NCBI GenBank assembly: GCA_965262425.1
Contig: OZ253536.1
Coordinates: forward strand, 5,394,001-5,458,000
Reading direction: 5' to 3'
DNA from: CAZOZZ01 sp965262425
Lineage (GTDB): Bacteria; Acidobacteriota; Terriglobia; 20CM-2-55-15
DNA length: 64,000 bases
The first letter of the stretch is position 1; the number at the start of each line of letters is the position of its first letter. Positions 9,388-17,317 of this stretch are shown in pieces. Position numbers and translations under genes: made by a program. Below the pieces are notes generated by a model that was not told the DNA's origin, did no database searches, and worked only from the letters and a program-made list of their open reading frames with translations.

Positions 9388-9543
9388 CTACAAATCCAAC
9401 CGATCCAAAAACCGGCACATGCTCTTGCGCTGGATTCCAAGAATCACAGCGGCTTCCTCATTGACGAGTTGCCCGGAGCGTTCCGTTGCCAACCTTAGTG
9501 AAACTTCGCCAAATCGGCTAATTGCTTGTATGGTTGTGGGCTA
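9388..9543 (-). pseudogene. Fis-type helix-turn-helix remnant
   Basis: A short minus-strand frame ending at TAG 9388-9390 reads SLRLATERSGQLV, then EEAAVILGIQRKSM and CRFLDRLDL. This resembles the C-terminal Fis-like DNA-binding domain of NtrC-type response regulators. Nothing upstream continues the gene: a stop lies at about 9544. A related remnant sits at 11674. Probably the last 50 codons of a lost regulator. Confidence 0.4.
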
Positions 9544-9595
9544 GGGTCTATCACGTCTTGTTAGACATGGGGCTCGTCAAACTGGAGGTGTTGTG

Positions 9596-10321
9596 ATGAC
9601 GAACGCAAGAATGCTGCTTCTTCCGGTCTTGGTATTCACGTTAGCTCTGGCACAGGCTGGTTTGGCACAAGATCAAGCCAACTCTGAACTGCTGACCAAC
9701 GACGATGTGATTGAGATGATCGAGGCCGGCTTGTCTGCCGAGATCGTACTGGCCAGACTCGAATCGTGCGGTTGCCAATTCACTACTTCAACGTCCGCAC
9801 TGGTTGCACTGGCGAAGGCGGGTGTGCCGAACGATGTCATTTATTCGGTTGTGGCGATCGCGAACCGGAAGGACCCGGCGCCAGTCGAGGTCTCGGTCCC
9901 AACTGCTGGTCCACCACCGCAACCAGACGTAGTTGTTGAGAGTATCTTTTTTCCCAAGACCAAGCACGTCATTCAGGACGGCGAGAAAGATAAGGAAATC
10001 GAGATAGCGCTTGTCCTGACGGGTGGTGCGATTCTTCTGAAGCACCGAAAGCAGGAACAGGTATTCGCCACGATACCTTTTGACACTATCCAGGACATCA
10101 CCTACGAACGATCCAGTCACGCCAGGATCAAGACTGCGCTATTACTGAGCCCTTGGGCGCTTTTCTCAAAGGGCAAGAAGCATTGGCTGACCGTTACCTA
10201 CAAAGTCGGCGATGTCTCGGACTTCATCCTGCTGAAGCTCGACAAGAAGGAGTACAAGAGAATTCTCGCAGCGACCGAGGCCAGGACGGGACAGACCATC
10301 GAACGAGTGATCGACAACTGA
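9596..10321 (+). CDS. Secreted protein with paired 'LTNDDVIEMIEAGL' helical motif
   Basis: The 241-residue protein starts at ATG 9596 (GGAGG at 9583-9587; a GTG three bases earlier is also in frame). It has a signal peptide (residues 1-25, cleavage near GLAQD). Residues 31-85 hold two similar helical units, LTNDDVIEMIEAGLSAEIVLARL and SALVALAKAGVPNDVIYSVV, a module I associate with uncharacterised acidobacterial envelope proteins. The C-terminal half (about 110-240) is a mixed beta domain around AILLKHRKQEQVFATIPFD that looks PH-like. Function unknown. It is flanked by IS630 and has no obvious operon partner. Confidence 0.75.
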   Translation: MTNARMLLLPVLVFTLALAQAGLAQDQANSELLTNDDVIEMIEAGLSAEIVLARLESCGCQFTTSTSALVALAKAGVPNDVIYSVVAIANRKDPAPVEVSVPTAGPPPQPDVVVESIFFPKTKHVIQDGEKDKEIEIALVLTGGAILLKHRKQEQVFATIPFDTIQDITYERSSHARIKTALLLSPWALFSKGKKHWLTVTYKVGDVSDFILLKLDKKEYKRILAATEARTGQTIERVIDN

Positions 10322-10519
10322 CGCTAGGCGCCTGCGCTCGGAATTAGGGAGCAGAGCCCTTAATACCCTAGTTCGTTCTCCACTTATTTCAGGTTTCTAA
10401 GCGGACCGGGGACCCCGTGATAGGTCGCTGCCCAGTCTGCCCCCCCACCATAGACTGGTCCGACGCACTCGCAGGGGGGCCTGATCGCACACATTCATCC
10501 AAAAGGATCCTCATACCTA

Positions 10520-11671
10520 GTGTAGTCCGCCAGAATTAATGAGATGTAAGTGCTTGTCCAACGTCTGATATAGATATGAGGAAAGCACCGAGGGTTGATC
10601 TTGATGTTCAGGTACGAAAGGAACTGGAACGACTGAGGCGAAGCCGTAGTACATCGGTACGGTTGGCGGAACGATCCCAAATTGTGTTGCTGGCGGCTGA
10701 GAGTCTGAGGAACGAGGAGATTGCAGCACGGCTGAAGATGACGCTTCAGAAGGTTGGCCGATGGCGTGCTCGTTTCGCCAAACATGGATTGGGAGGCATT
10801 GAGAAGGACGCGCCGCGAAGCGGCCGGATTCCCTCCATCAGCGCACGGAAGCGGGCCCGGATTGTAAAGAAGACGATTGAAGAGAAGCCCCCAAACGCCA
10901 CGCATTGGAGCCGTACCTCGATGGCAAAGGCGACCGGAGTCAGTGATTCGACGGTCGGGAGAATATGGCGGGCCCATGGCCTGAAGCCACACCTGTCAGG
11001 AACCTTCAAGCTGTCCAACGACAAACAATTTGCCGAGAAGCTGGAGGATGTGGTCGGTCTGTATCTGAACCCACCGGAAAACGCCATCGTCTTGTCCTGT
11101 GATGAGAAGAGCCAGATGCAGGCACTGGACCGCACCCAGCCCGGGTTACCGCTGAAGAAGGGGCGGTGTGGCACCTTGACCCACGACTACAAACGCAACG
11201 GAACCACCACGATGTTCGCCGCGCTCAATACCCTGGACGGCTCTGTGATCGGGACTTGCATGCCGAAGCATCGGCATCAGGAATGGATTCGGTTTCTCAA
11301 TCAGATCAAACGCTCCGTGCCTAAAGACAAGCAGATCCACATCATCTGTGACAACTATGCGACCCACAAGCATCAGAAAGTTGTCGACTGGCACAAGCGC
11401 AACCCGCGCTTTCATGTGCACTTCACACCGACCAGTGCGTCGTGGCTGAATATGGTCGAACGTTTCTTCCGGGATCTTTCAGAGCAACGGCTTCGGCGCG
11501 GAGTTTTCCATTCGGTTCCAGAGTTAATCCAGGCCGTTGAGGACTATGTCGACGGTCACAATCAGAGCCCTAAGCCGTTCATCTGGACCGCGCAGGCTTC
11601 CGATATTCTTGAGAAAGTCCGACGCGCTCGAAAGAAGCTGGTTAAAGTGCACTCTGTTTGACGGGGACCAC
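10520..11671. mobile_element. IS630-family insertion sequence, copy 1
   Basis: The 1152-bp element is flanked by TA duplications at 10518-10519 and 11672-11673. The uninterrupted target would read CCTAGG, that is, TA inside CTAG. Ends are weakly similar: GTGTAGTCCGCCAG at the left and, reading inward from the right, GTGGTCCCCGTCAA. It is inserted at the stop codon of a decayed minus-strand gene that continues at 11674. Confidence 0.85.
10576..11661 (+). CDS. IS630-family transposase, copy 1
   Basis: The 361-residue enzyme has an N-terminal helix-turn-helix (SERNEEIAARLKM-type, LKMTLQKVGRWRARF) and a second winged helix (ATGVSDSTVGRIWRAHGL). The DDE nuclease core has VLSCDEKSQMQ (first Asp), IHIICDNYATHKH (second Asp) and PTSASWLNMVERFF (Glu). 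It is full length and shows no lesion, so it could be active. It is closely related to copy 2 at 12339, diverging mainly in the N-terminal 130 residues. Confidence 0.93.
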   Translation: MRKAPRVDLDVQVRKELERLRRSRSTSVRLAERSQIVLLAAESLRNEEIAARLKMTLQKVGRWRARFAKHGLGGIEKDAPRSGRIPSISARKRARIVKKTIEEKPPNATHWSRTSMAKATGVSDSTVGRIWRAHGLKPHLSGTFKLSNDKQFAEKLEDVVGLYLNPPENAIVLSCDEKSQMQALDRTQPGLPLKKGRCGTLTHDYKRNGTTTMFAALNTLDGSVIGTCMPKHRHQEWIRFLNQIKRSVPKDKQIHIICDNYATHKHQKVVDWHKRNPRFHVHFTPTSASWLNMVERFFRDLSEQRLRRGVFHSVPELIQAVEDYVDGHNQSPKPFIWTAQASDILEKVRRARKKLVKVHSV

Positions 11672-11673
11672 TA

Positions 11674-12060
11674 GGATTTGGATAGTAAAGCCGTCATGCT
11701 CTTCGGATCGATTCCGAGAATCACGGCGGCTTCCTTTCGGTTTCCACCAGTCAGCTCCACCTGTCCACATCCGAAAGCTGCGCGCGTTTCACGGTCAGCT
11801 CGTCCTTATCTGAAGGCCCCCAGGCCGACCAAGGCCAAGTTGGCAAGTCGGTTGCTGGGATCCCTCCGGACACGTCGGAGCGGTCGCCCACCCTTCGTCG
11901 GTCTCATCACCATCTTGTTGAAACTTCCAAACCCCGCCCGGGCGATCGTCGAGCCGGACAAGTACGAAGTTATCTCTTGTCACACTCGCACCCCATTGGC
12001 CGTCACAAAGCGGTGTTTCTTGAATCGCTGGGATACAGGAGGGATTCATGGCAGATACTC
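11674..12060 (-). pseudogene. Decayed regulator with Fis-type HTH, 3' end at IS630
   Basis: On the minus strand, the last 30 codons before TAG at the IS630 junction read LTGGNRKEAAVILGIDPKSM and TALLSKS, a Fis-like helix-turn-helix. About 60 bases further upstream a different frame reads LSDKDELTVKRA, the type of sequence that precedes Fis domains in NtrC-family regulators, so at least one frameshift is present. Beyond about 11900 I cannot follow the gene. The remnant at 9388 has a related sequence (EEAAVILGI). The remaining bases to 12145 hold nothing I can assign. Confidence 0.4.
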
Positions 12061-12328
12061 GATGTGGATTTGCGCCAACGGCACGCATCAGCCGACGTCC
12101 AGAGGATAGTCGCATCGACGTTTGGATCGAAATACATGATTCGTGCTAGCAGCCCGTGGTGGAAGTCTGTAGGGTCGCGCGCAGGGGTATTCGGGGCTCA
12201 GGCGCGAAATGAGGAGCGGAACGATGCTTTGTCATCATGACCGACGAATGACAAAGCCTGAGGCCCGAAGACCCCTGCGCCCTACGGGTTACGACGGCAT
12301 GGGGCCAGCTGCGGCGTTGCCACTCCTA

Positions 12329-13479
12329 GTGGTCCCCGTCAAACAGACTGTAACTTATCGAGCTTCTTTCGGGCACGTTGAACTTTTTCAAGAATATCGG
12401 AAGCCGTTGCGGTCCAAATGAAGGGCTTCGGGTTCTGATTGTGACCCCCGACATATTCCTCCACGGCCTGGATTAGCTCAGGAACCGAATGGAAAACCCC
12501 GCGCCGAAGCCGTTGTTCGGAAAGATCCCGGAAGAAGCGTTCGACCATGTTCAGCCAGGATGCACTGGTCGGTGTGAAGTGCACATGAAAGCGCGTGTTG
12601 CGCTTCAACCAGTTGACGACTTTCTGATGTTTGTGCGTGGCGTAGTTGTCGCAAATGATATGGATCTGTTTGTCTTTCGGCACGGAACGTTTGATCTGAT
12701 TGAGAAACCGGATCCATTCCTGATGACGATGCTTCGGCATACAGGTCCCGATAATCGAGCCGTCCAGCGTATTGAGCGCGGCGAACATCGTGGTCGTCCC
12801 GTTGCGTTTGTAGTCGTGGGTGAGGGTGCCGCACCGCCCCTTCTTCAGAGGTAACCCGGGTTGCGTGCGGTCCAGGGCCTGCATCTGGCTCTTCTCATCG
12901 CAGGACAAAACAATGGCGTTTTCCGGAGGGTTCAGATACAAACCGACCACATCCTCCAACTTCTCGACAAATTGTTTGTCGTTGGAAAGTTTGAAGGTGC
13001 GTGCCAGATGAGGCTTCAAGCCATGAGCCCGCCAGATTCTCCCTACCGTGGACTCGCTGACGCCGGTTGCCCTGGCCATCAAGGACCGGCTCCAGTGCGT
13101 GGCGTTCGGAGGCTTCCCTTCGACCGTCTTCTTCACGATCCGGGCCCGCTTCCGGCGGCCGATCGAGGGAATCCGTCCACTGCGGGAAGCGTCCTTTTCG
13201 ATTCCCCCGAGGCCATCTTCAACGAAACGATCGCGCCAACGTCCGGCCTTTTGACGAGTGATGTCCAACTTGGCAGCGATCTCCTGATTGTCCAGACCCC
13301 CGGCGGCCAGCAAGACAATTCGAGATCGTTCCGCCAACCGGACCGCCACACTGCGGCTTCGGCTCAGTCGCTCCAGTTCCTTCCGCACAGGAATGTCCAA
13401 TTTAATCGTCGGTGCTCTCCTCATATATACTCAGACGTAGGAAAGCTGAATAAGTTACATTAACTGTGACGGACTACAC
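12329..13479. mobile_element. IS630-family insertion sequence, copy 2 (nested)
   Basis: The 1151-bp element lies in the opposite orientation to copy 1. TA duplications are at 12327-12328 and 13480-13481; the original site reads CCTAGA, again TA inside CTAG. Its ends match copy 1 (GTGGTCCCCGTCAA and, inward from the right, GTGTAGTCCGTCAC). It is inserted in the 270-bp non-autonomous element. Confidence 0.85.
12339..13424 (-). CDS. IS630-family transposase, copy 2
   Basis: The 361-residue enzyme is collinear with copy 1. The catalytic half (VLSCDEKSQMQ, IHIICDNYATHKH, PTSASWLNMVERFF) is almost identical, while the N-terminal DNA-binding part differs at many positions (for example LDITRQKAGRWRDRF against LKMTLQKVGRWRARF). 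The two copies are therefore separate lineages rather than a recent duplication. No lesion seen. Confidence 0.93.
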   Translation of the reverse strand: MRRAPTIKLDIPVRKELERLSRSRSVAVRLAERSRIVLLAAGGLDNQEIAAKLDITRQKAGRWRDRFVEDGLGGIEKDASRSGRIPSIGRRKRARIVKKTVEGKPPNATHWSRSLMARATGVSESTVGRIWRAHGLKPHLARTFKLSNDKQFVEKLEDVVGLYLNPPENAIVLSCDEKSQMQALDRTQPGLPLKKGRCGTLTHDYKRNGTTTMFAALNTLDGSIIGTCMPKHRHQEWIRFLNQIKRSVPKDKQIHIICDNYATHKHQKVVNWLKRNTRFHVHFTPTSASWLNMVERFFRDLSEQRLRRGVFHSVPELIQAVEEYVGGHNQNPKPFIWTATASDILEKVQRARKKLDKLQSV

Positions 13480-13576
13480 TAGATCGATGGCGGGCATCGA
13501 CGTCGTCGTGGCGCCTTGCATCTAGCCCCATGGCGCTCGTAACGCGACCCTACAGACTTCCACCACGGGCTGCTAG

Positions 13577-13676
13577 GCTCGAAGGACCGTCTCGAGGTGC
13601 CGAGGTTGCCGGCGTCTGGATCGTGCTGAACCACGAGATTGTGCCGCGTTTCGTGACCGCGTATCCAGGAGATTAA
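13577..13676 (+). pseudogene. 3' fragment of a DUF6883-like gene
   Basis: The last 33 codons before TAA 13674-13676 read GAEVAGVWIVLNHEIVPRFV then TAYPGD. The VWI...PRFVTAYP ending is what I know from DUF6883 proteins, which are commonly encoded just before DUF4926. The fragment starts at the CTAG duplication, so the non-autonomous element or a deletion beside it removed the front of the gene. The DUF4926 gene starts three bases after the stop. Confidence 0.55.
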
Positions 13677-13678
13677 CG

Positions 13679-13912
13679 ATGAAATTCAAAATACTGGACA
13701 CAGTTGTTCTGTCGCGGAATTTGCCTGAACACAGTCTGCTCGAAGGAGACCTGGGAGCTGTTGTCGAGGTATATGAACCGGCGGGACTCGAAGTGGAGTT
13801 CGTTACTGCTGTCGGAAGAACCAAGGCCCTCGTCACCCTTTCCACTGATGACGTTCGTCCGGCAGAAGAAACGGACCTCCTCGCGGTTCGTTCGATAGAT
13901 ACGCCGGCCTGA
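13679..13912 (+). CDS. DUF4926 small protein
   Basis: The 77-residue protein reads ILDTVVLSRNLPEHSLLEGD then LGAVVEVYEPAGLEVEFV and DDVRPAEETD, the DUF4926 pattern (a small beta-barrel-like fold). CAGGAG stands upstream of the ATG. DUF4926 genes usually follow a DUF6883 gene in what looks like a two-gene addiction or immunity module. Here the partner survives only as a fragment, so this gene is probably an orphan. Biochemical role unknown. Confidence 0.75.
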   Translation: MKFKILDTVVLSRNLPEHSLLEGDLGAVVEVYEPAGLEVEFVTAVGRTKALVTLSTDDVRPAEETDLLAVRSIDTPA

Positions 13913-14069
13913 GCCTCCTTCTGATTCGCCCAGACTGCCGCATCCCTTTCCCTGGCAGTCCGAACCCGCGTTCCTCCTGTCCACAGGAAAGCAGCGAAAT
14001 AATCGCCCTTGTCCTGACATTAGCGAAGAGAAAGTCGTGGGTTTGCAATCCAACTTCCGACTCTTTTCC

Positions 14070-14360
14070 TCAAGCCGCAGATTGGAGGTTTTCGCGAATT
14101 ATCTGTGGATGGCGAGCGGCGATTCGCAGTAGCGCAATCGCCGGACCTTCTGGCTGGCGGCGCCCCTGCTCCCAGTTCCGTAGCGTGTGAACACTAATGC
14201 CCATGGCCTTGGCAAACCTGACTTGGGTGAGGCCGACCAACCTTCGTAACGCGGAAGCATCTGCGCCCGAACGAAAGTCTCCCTTCGTGAGACGCGCGCG
14301 GACCCGCGCCGGGATTGCATGGTTGAATTGCTCTCGGGTCAGCTATGGAGTGTCATTCAT
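14070..14360 (-). pseudogene. XRE-type antitoxin gene with amber codon at position 6
   Basis: Reading from ATG 14360-14358: MNDTP, TAG (14345-14343), then LTREQFNHAIPARVRARLTK and onward to LVGLTQVRFAKAMGISVHTL, RNWEQGRRQPEGPAIALLRI and a TGA at 14072-14070. The helix-turn-helix GLTQVRFAKAMGISVHTLRN is intact and the whole matches small HigA/XRE-type antitoxins of about 95 residues. Only the in-frame TAG breaks it. A shorter product from a downstream start is possible but no ribosome binding site is evident. The ATG overlaps the stop of the BrnT-like remnant upstream. Confidence 0.65.
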
Positions 14361-14455
14361 TTCCATTTGTCCATTTGAGACTCGTAAAGCCGCTGCTCGC
14401 GCTTGGTCGCGAAGCGGGAACTGATGATTCGGATCCCATCCTCTTCCCATTGAAA
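14357..14455 (-). pseudogene. C-terminal remnant of BrnT-like toxin
   Basis: The 32 codons before TGA 14359-14357 read FQWEEDGIRIISSRFATKRE then QRLYESQ. 'IRIIS(A/S)R.ATKRE...YE' is the C-terminal signature of BrnT toxins. A stop lies directly upstream, so the front of the gene is lost. The TGA overlaps the ATG of the HTH gene, the expected toxin-antitoxin coupling, although the usual BrnT partner is BrnA and not an XRE protein. Family call moderate. Confidence 0.45.
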
Positions 14456-14480
14456 TCAACGTGATTCACAGATTATTGAT

Positions 14481-14498
14481 GTTTCTCATTTGAGAAAC
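14481..14498. promoter_or_regulatory. Palindromic operator candidate upstream of AbiEi
   Basis: GTTTCTCATTTGAGAAAC is a perfect palindrome (8-base arms, TT centre) in a 120-bp AT-rich stretch 122 bases before the AbiEi start. A further half-site TGAGAAA occurs at 14544-14550. AbiEi proteins of type IV toxin-antitoxin systems are known to repress their own promoter by binding inverted repeats, so this is a plausible autoregulatory site. Confidence 0.5.
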
Positions 14499-14619
14499 AC
14501 AAGTCAAATACGAAAATATTCATTTTATATGGAATTCATCATGTGAGAAAATTCATTCCGACAAGAAAAATAGCTTCTTGCCGAGTCACAAAACTCTTAA
14601 ACGCTGATCCAGACTAAAA

Positions 14620-15720
14620 ATGACTGAACAAGAAATTATCGAAATCCTGAAAACGAATGAGCCGTTTGAAGGCCTTGCCGGGGTTTCTGCCATTTTTCCC
14701 GAGGATCAAGATGAGAGCCAAGCGGATCTCAGATTCGATCTGAAATTCGGTGGAAACCAAATCGCTGTCTATGCCGAAGTCAAGAGTGCTTGTACGCCAA
14801 AACTTACGCAACAGATGGTGGCCTGGCTGGCAAAGATGAAATCGCTGCGTGCCGATTCCGCTTTCGCGCTCATCTGCCCGTATCTTTCACCGGAGTCTCA
14901 GTCGATATGCATCGACAACAACGTAGACTTTGTAGATCTTTCCGGAAACATCTACATGAATGTCGCCGGTAGACTTCTGATTCAGCGGACTGGGCTCAAG
15001 AACCGGACCAGGCAGAGGCGACCTTTTCCAAACCCATTCTCGGGTCGCAGCTCGCGGGTAGTCAGGGTGCTGCTGGAGGCCCCGACGAAGCAATGGACAA
15101 TATCGGAACTCGCTGCCGGAGTCGTGGATCAAAACCTCCGTAACCAACTTGGGGTCGAAGATTTCCGGGTTTCGATCGCTACAGTTTCGAAGGCCGTCAG
15201 TGGTTTGGAGGAACAACTCCTGATCCGTCGTGCAAACTCCGCCGTGAAAGTGCCTGAACCCAAGCGGCTCCTGATGAAATGGGCGGAGGTGTACAAGAAT
15301 AGATACCGCTGGTATCTGAGACGGGCTTTCACGTGTTCCAATCCGTTTGGCTCCGACTTGGCAGCCGTCACCAAGGGGCTTAGAAAGTTGGCCGCCAAGG
15401 CTCCGTTTGCATTCAGTGGGTCGGCCGCCGCGAGCCTGACTGCTCCCTTCGTCGACTTGGATGTCATTGACCTGTTTACTTCTGAGGACACTTTGCCGCA
15501 GGGACTTCGACAATTCCAGAGTGGAGATTCGCTCGGTCCAGACCTGAGAGTTATTTACCCGTACGACATGGGAGTCTTCATGTATGCCCAATTGATCTCT
15601 GGTGTCCCGGTCGTCTCAGATGTTCAGGCCTATCTGGACGCTTTCGCCAGCGGTGGACGCGACCAGAAACAGGCTGAGTACCTCCTAAGCCGAAACAGAG
15701 TCAATCCCATTCTTAGTTGA
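14620..15720 (+). CDS. AbiEi-like type IV antitoxin / transcriptional regulator
   Basis: The 366-residue protein has an N-terminal alpha/beta domain with a nuclease-like look (QIAVYAEVKSACTPKLTQQM, FALICPYLSPESQSICIDNN, VDFVDLSGNIYMNVAG). A linker RPFPNPFSGRSSRVVRVLL leads to a winged helix at about residues 150-215 (WTISELAAGV, FRVSIATVSKAVSGLEEQLL). The C-terminal nucleotidyltransferase-substrate-like region includes FAFSGSAAASL and VDLDVIDLFTSED. Proteins of this plan are annotated as AbiEi family antitoxins and are followed by AbiEii. Here the AbiEii gene does follow, but beyond IS256. The final residues ILS are encoded by the inner edge of IS256, so the natural C terminus may be altered. 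GC content is lower than in neighbours. Confidence 0.7.
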   Translation: MTEQEIIEILKTNEPFEGLAGVSAIFPEDQDESQADLRFDLKFGGNQIAVYAEVKSACTPKLTQQMVAWLAKMKSLRADSAFALICPYLSPESQSICIDNNVDFVDLSGNIYMNVAGRLLIQRTGLKNRTRQRRPFPNPFSGRSSRVVRVLLEAPTKQWTISELAAGVVDQNLRNQLGVEDFRVSIATVSKAVSGLEEQLLIRRANSAVKVPEPKRLLMKWAEVYKNRYRWYLRRAFTCSNPFGSDLAAVTKGLRKLAAKAPFAFSGSAAASLTAPFVDLDVIDLFTSEDTLPQGLRQFQSGDSLGPDLRVIYPYDMGVFMYAQLISGVPVVSDVQAYLDAFASGGRDQKQAEYLLSRNRVNPILS

Positions 15721-17126
15721 AACTCTCCACGGCTCACGATTGGTCACGCAACCTTCTTCTTCGATCTCGTCGACGTCTTCGCCTCAATCTTCAGCTCCCG
15801 CCTGAGGGCTTCGCGGAGCTTTGGAAGATGACGGTAGCCGATCACCTTCCTCAAGCGTGGTTCGATGTCGATGAGCGCCGTCGCCAACCAGCGCTGCCGC
15901 TGGCTCGAGTTCTTCCAATGATCGACCTTCGCGCACCTTTCCTCGACGAGGGCATTGACCGATTCCAAGCAATTCGTCGTCTTGAACGAACGGCCCAGGA
16001 CCCCGTACACGCCGAGTCGATGCAACGTGAGGGTCTCCTCCAGGCCTTCCTCAAGGCTCGTAGCGGCCGATTGGTTTCGCTCCTCGAGCTCTCCATGGAG
16101 CTGTTCGAGGGCCGCCCGGGCTTCGTTGTACTCCGGGCGCTGGTACGCACGCTGAAGCCGCTTGCGCCACGCGGCTTGCTCGGTCTTCGACAGGTAGCTC
16201 ACCACGTTCTCGCGTTTGTGCCATTGGCAGCGTTGGACCAGGGCTCGATTACCGAATGCCCGCTTGACTGCCGCGCGCAGACCTTTGCCGCCGTCGACGA
16301 TCACCAGCACGCCTTCAGAGATGTCCAGGCCTCGCTCCATCAATGAACGGAGAAACGGAGTCAGTACCTGCTCGTTCTCCGTACTCGTCTCCACGAAGCC
16401 TAAGAAGCGTTTGTCGCCCGTAATTGTGATGCCCAGGGCCACAACCATCGTGGCGTCGGCAAACATTTTCCCGTCCAGGAAGATCGCCACCACGTCCTCG
16501 GCCGACAGATCCCGCTCCTGCATCTCCCGAAGTTTCGCCCCACTCGCCTGGACGAATCCTCGAGACACCGTCGAGCTCGACAATCCGATGGCTCCTGGAA
16601 TCGCTTCCGCGGCCGACTCGTAGTTCCGGCAGGAGATCCCATAAAGCACACGTCTGAGAAGCAGTTCGTTCACCGCGCCATCCGGACTGAGTTCCTCGTA
16701 GCTCCGAAGCGGAATCTCCCCGCCCGCCACGCTGCGCACTCGAGGCACCCGAACCGGCACCCGCTGGCCCCCGAGCCCCACGGTCCCCGGATTACTCCCG
16801 TGTCGCCGGCCCCTCAACGTCGCCTCCTTTCGCGCGTATCGCTCACCCGCCAACGCCTTCACTTCCTCGTCGAGCAACTCCTCCACGTGCATCAACCCCA
16901 GTGGGATCAACGCCCGAATCATCTCCACCTTCGAGTCCAATTCCAGTCCCGAGTATTCCTCCCGGCTCAGGACCTCGACCTCACCCAGCACACGCGACTT
17001 CTTGCGTTTCTTCACCGAACGTAACAGACTGCTCATCTCGGCTCCTTTCTCTTACAGGCTTGATGTTGTTTCTTCCAATACCATCAAACCATAGGGTTTG
17101 GAGCCGTTTCAATTTCCAACTAAGAT
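15711..17126. mobile_element. IS256-family insertion sequence
   Basis: About 1.4 kb. The outer bases TCTTAGTTG (15711-15719) and CAACTAAGA (17118-17126) are inverted and are followed inward by CGGCTC-containing repeats, so I take them as the ends. I see no convincing 8-9 base target duplication, so the ends are approximate or a rearrangement removed one flank. It lies between abiEi-like and abiEii-like genes and separates them. Confidence 0.65.
15744..17036 (-). CDS. IS256/Mutator-type transposase
   Basis: The 430-residue enzyme shows the Mutator signature: VVAIFLDGKMFADATMVVAL (first Asp), VLVIVDGGKGLRAAVKRAFG (second Asp), LVQRCQWHKRENVVSYL (C/HX2H), then TTNCLESVNALVEER with the catalytic Glu. 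The N-terminal half carries a Zn/HTH-type DNA-binding region (RRHGSNPGTVGLGGQRVPV). Full length without lesions. It could be active. Confidence 0.93.
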   Translation of the reverse strand: MSSLLRSVKKRKKSRVLGEVEVLSREEYSGLELDSKVEMIRALIPLGLMHVEELLDEEVKALAGERYARKEATLRGRRHGSNPGTVGLGGQRVPVRVPRVRSVAGGEIPLRSYEELSPDGAVNELLLRRVLYGISCRNYESAAEAIPGAIGLSSSTVSRGFVQASGAKLREMQERDLSAEDVVAIFLDGKMFADATMVVALGITITGDKRFLGFVETSTENEQVLTPFLRSLMERGLDISEGVLVIVDGGKGLRAAVKRAFGNRALVQRCQWHKRENVVSYLSKTEQAAWRKRLQRAYQRPEYNEARAALEQLHGELEERNQSAATSLEEGLEETLTLHRLGVYGVLGRSFKTTNCLESVNALVEERCAKVDHWKNSSQRQRWLATALIDIEPRLRKVIGYRHLPKLREALRRELKIEAKTSTRSKKKVA

Positions 17127-17317
17127 TGGCACACTTTCCCGAAACATCGAGCCGCGCTGGAGCTAGTTCTTGATTGACGAACCACAGCGCACTTACCTTC
17201 TTGAACTTCTTCTTTCTCTAGGGGATTTGGCAGATCATTTTGTCTTGGCTGGAGCGCAGGCGATGAAGTTTTCCATCTCGACGAGCCGTGCGACTCGAGA
17301 TTTCGATTTCGTTCTAG

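Larger units (their letters stand above)
12150..13572. mobile_element. Non-autonomous element with IS1182-like ends, split by IS630
   Basis: Removing the nested IS630 leaves about 270 bp. The terminal inverted repeats are perfect over 30 bases (12150-12179 against 13543-13572) and begin CAGCCCGTGGTGGAAGT, matching the IS1182 ends at 3122 and 4601 over the outer 10 bases and again at GAAGT. CTAG flanks both sides (12146-12149, 13573-13576). Inside, 12178-12202 and 12256-12280 are near-perfect inverted arms, with CTTTGTCAT/ATGACAAAG nested between them, so the left part can fold into a long hairpin. No coding capacity. Likely moved by the IS1182-type transposase. Confidence 0.8.

Noticed and set aside
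9596..10321. IS accessory gene, because it lies next to IS630 copy 1
   Set aside because: It has a signal peptide, lies outside the TA duplications and shows the codon pattern of neighbouring chromosomal genes.
11678..12109. 143-codon plus-strand frame after IS630 copy 1
   Set aside because: It is antisense to the Fis-domain remnant and has no recognisable motif.
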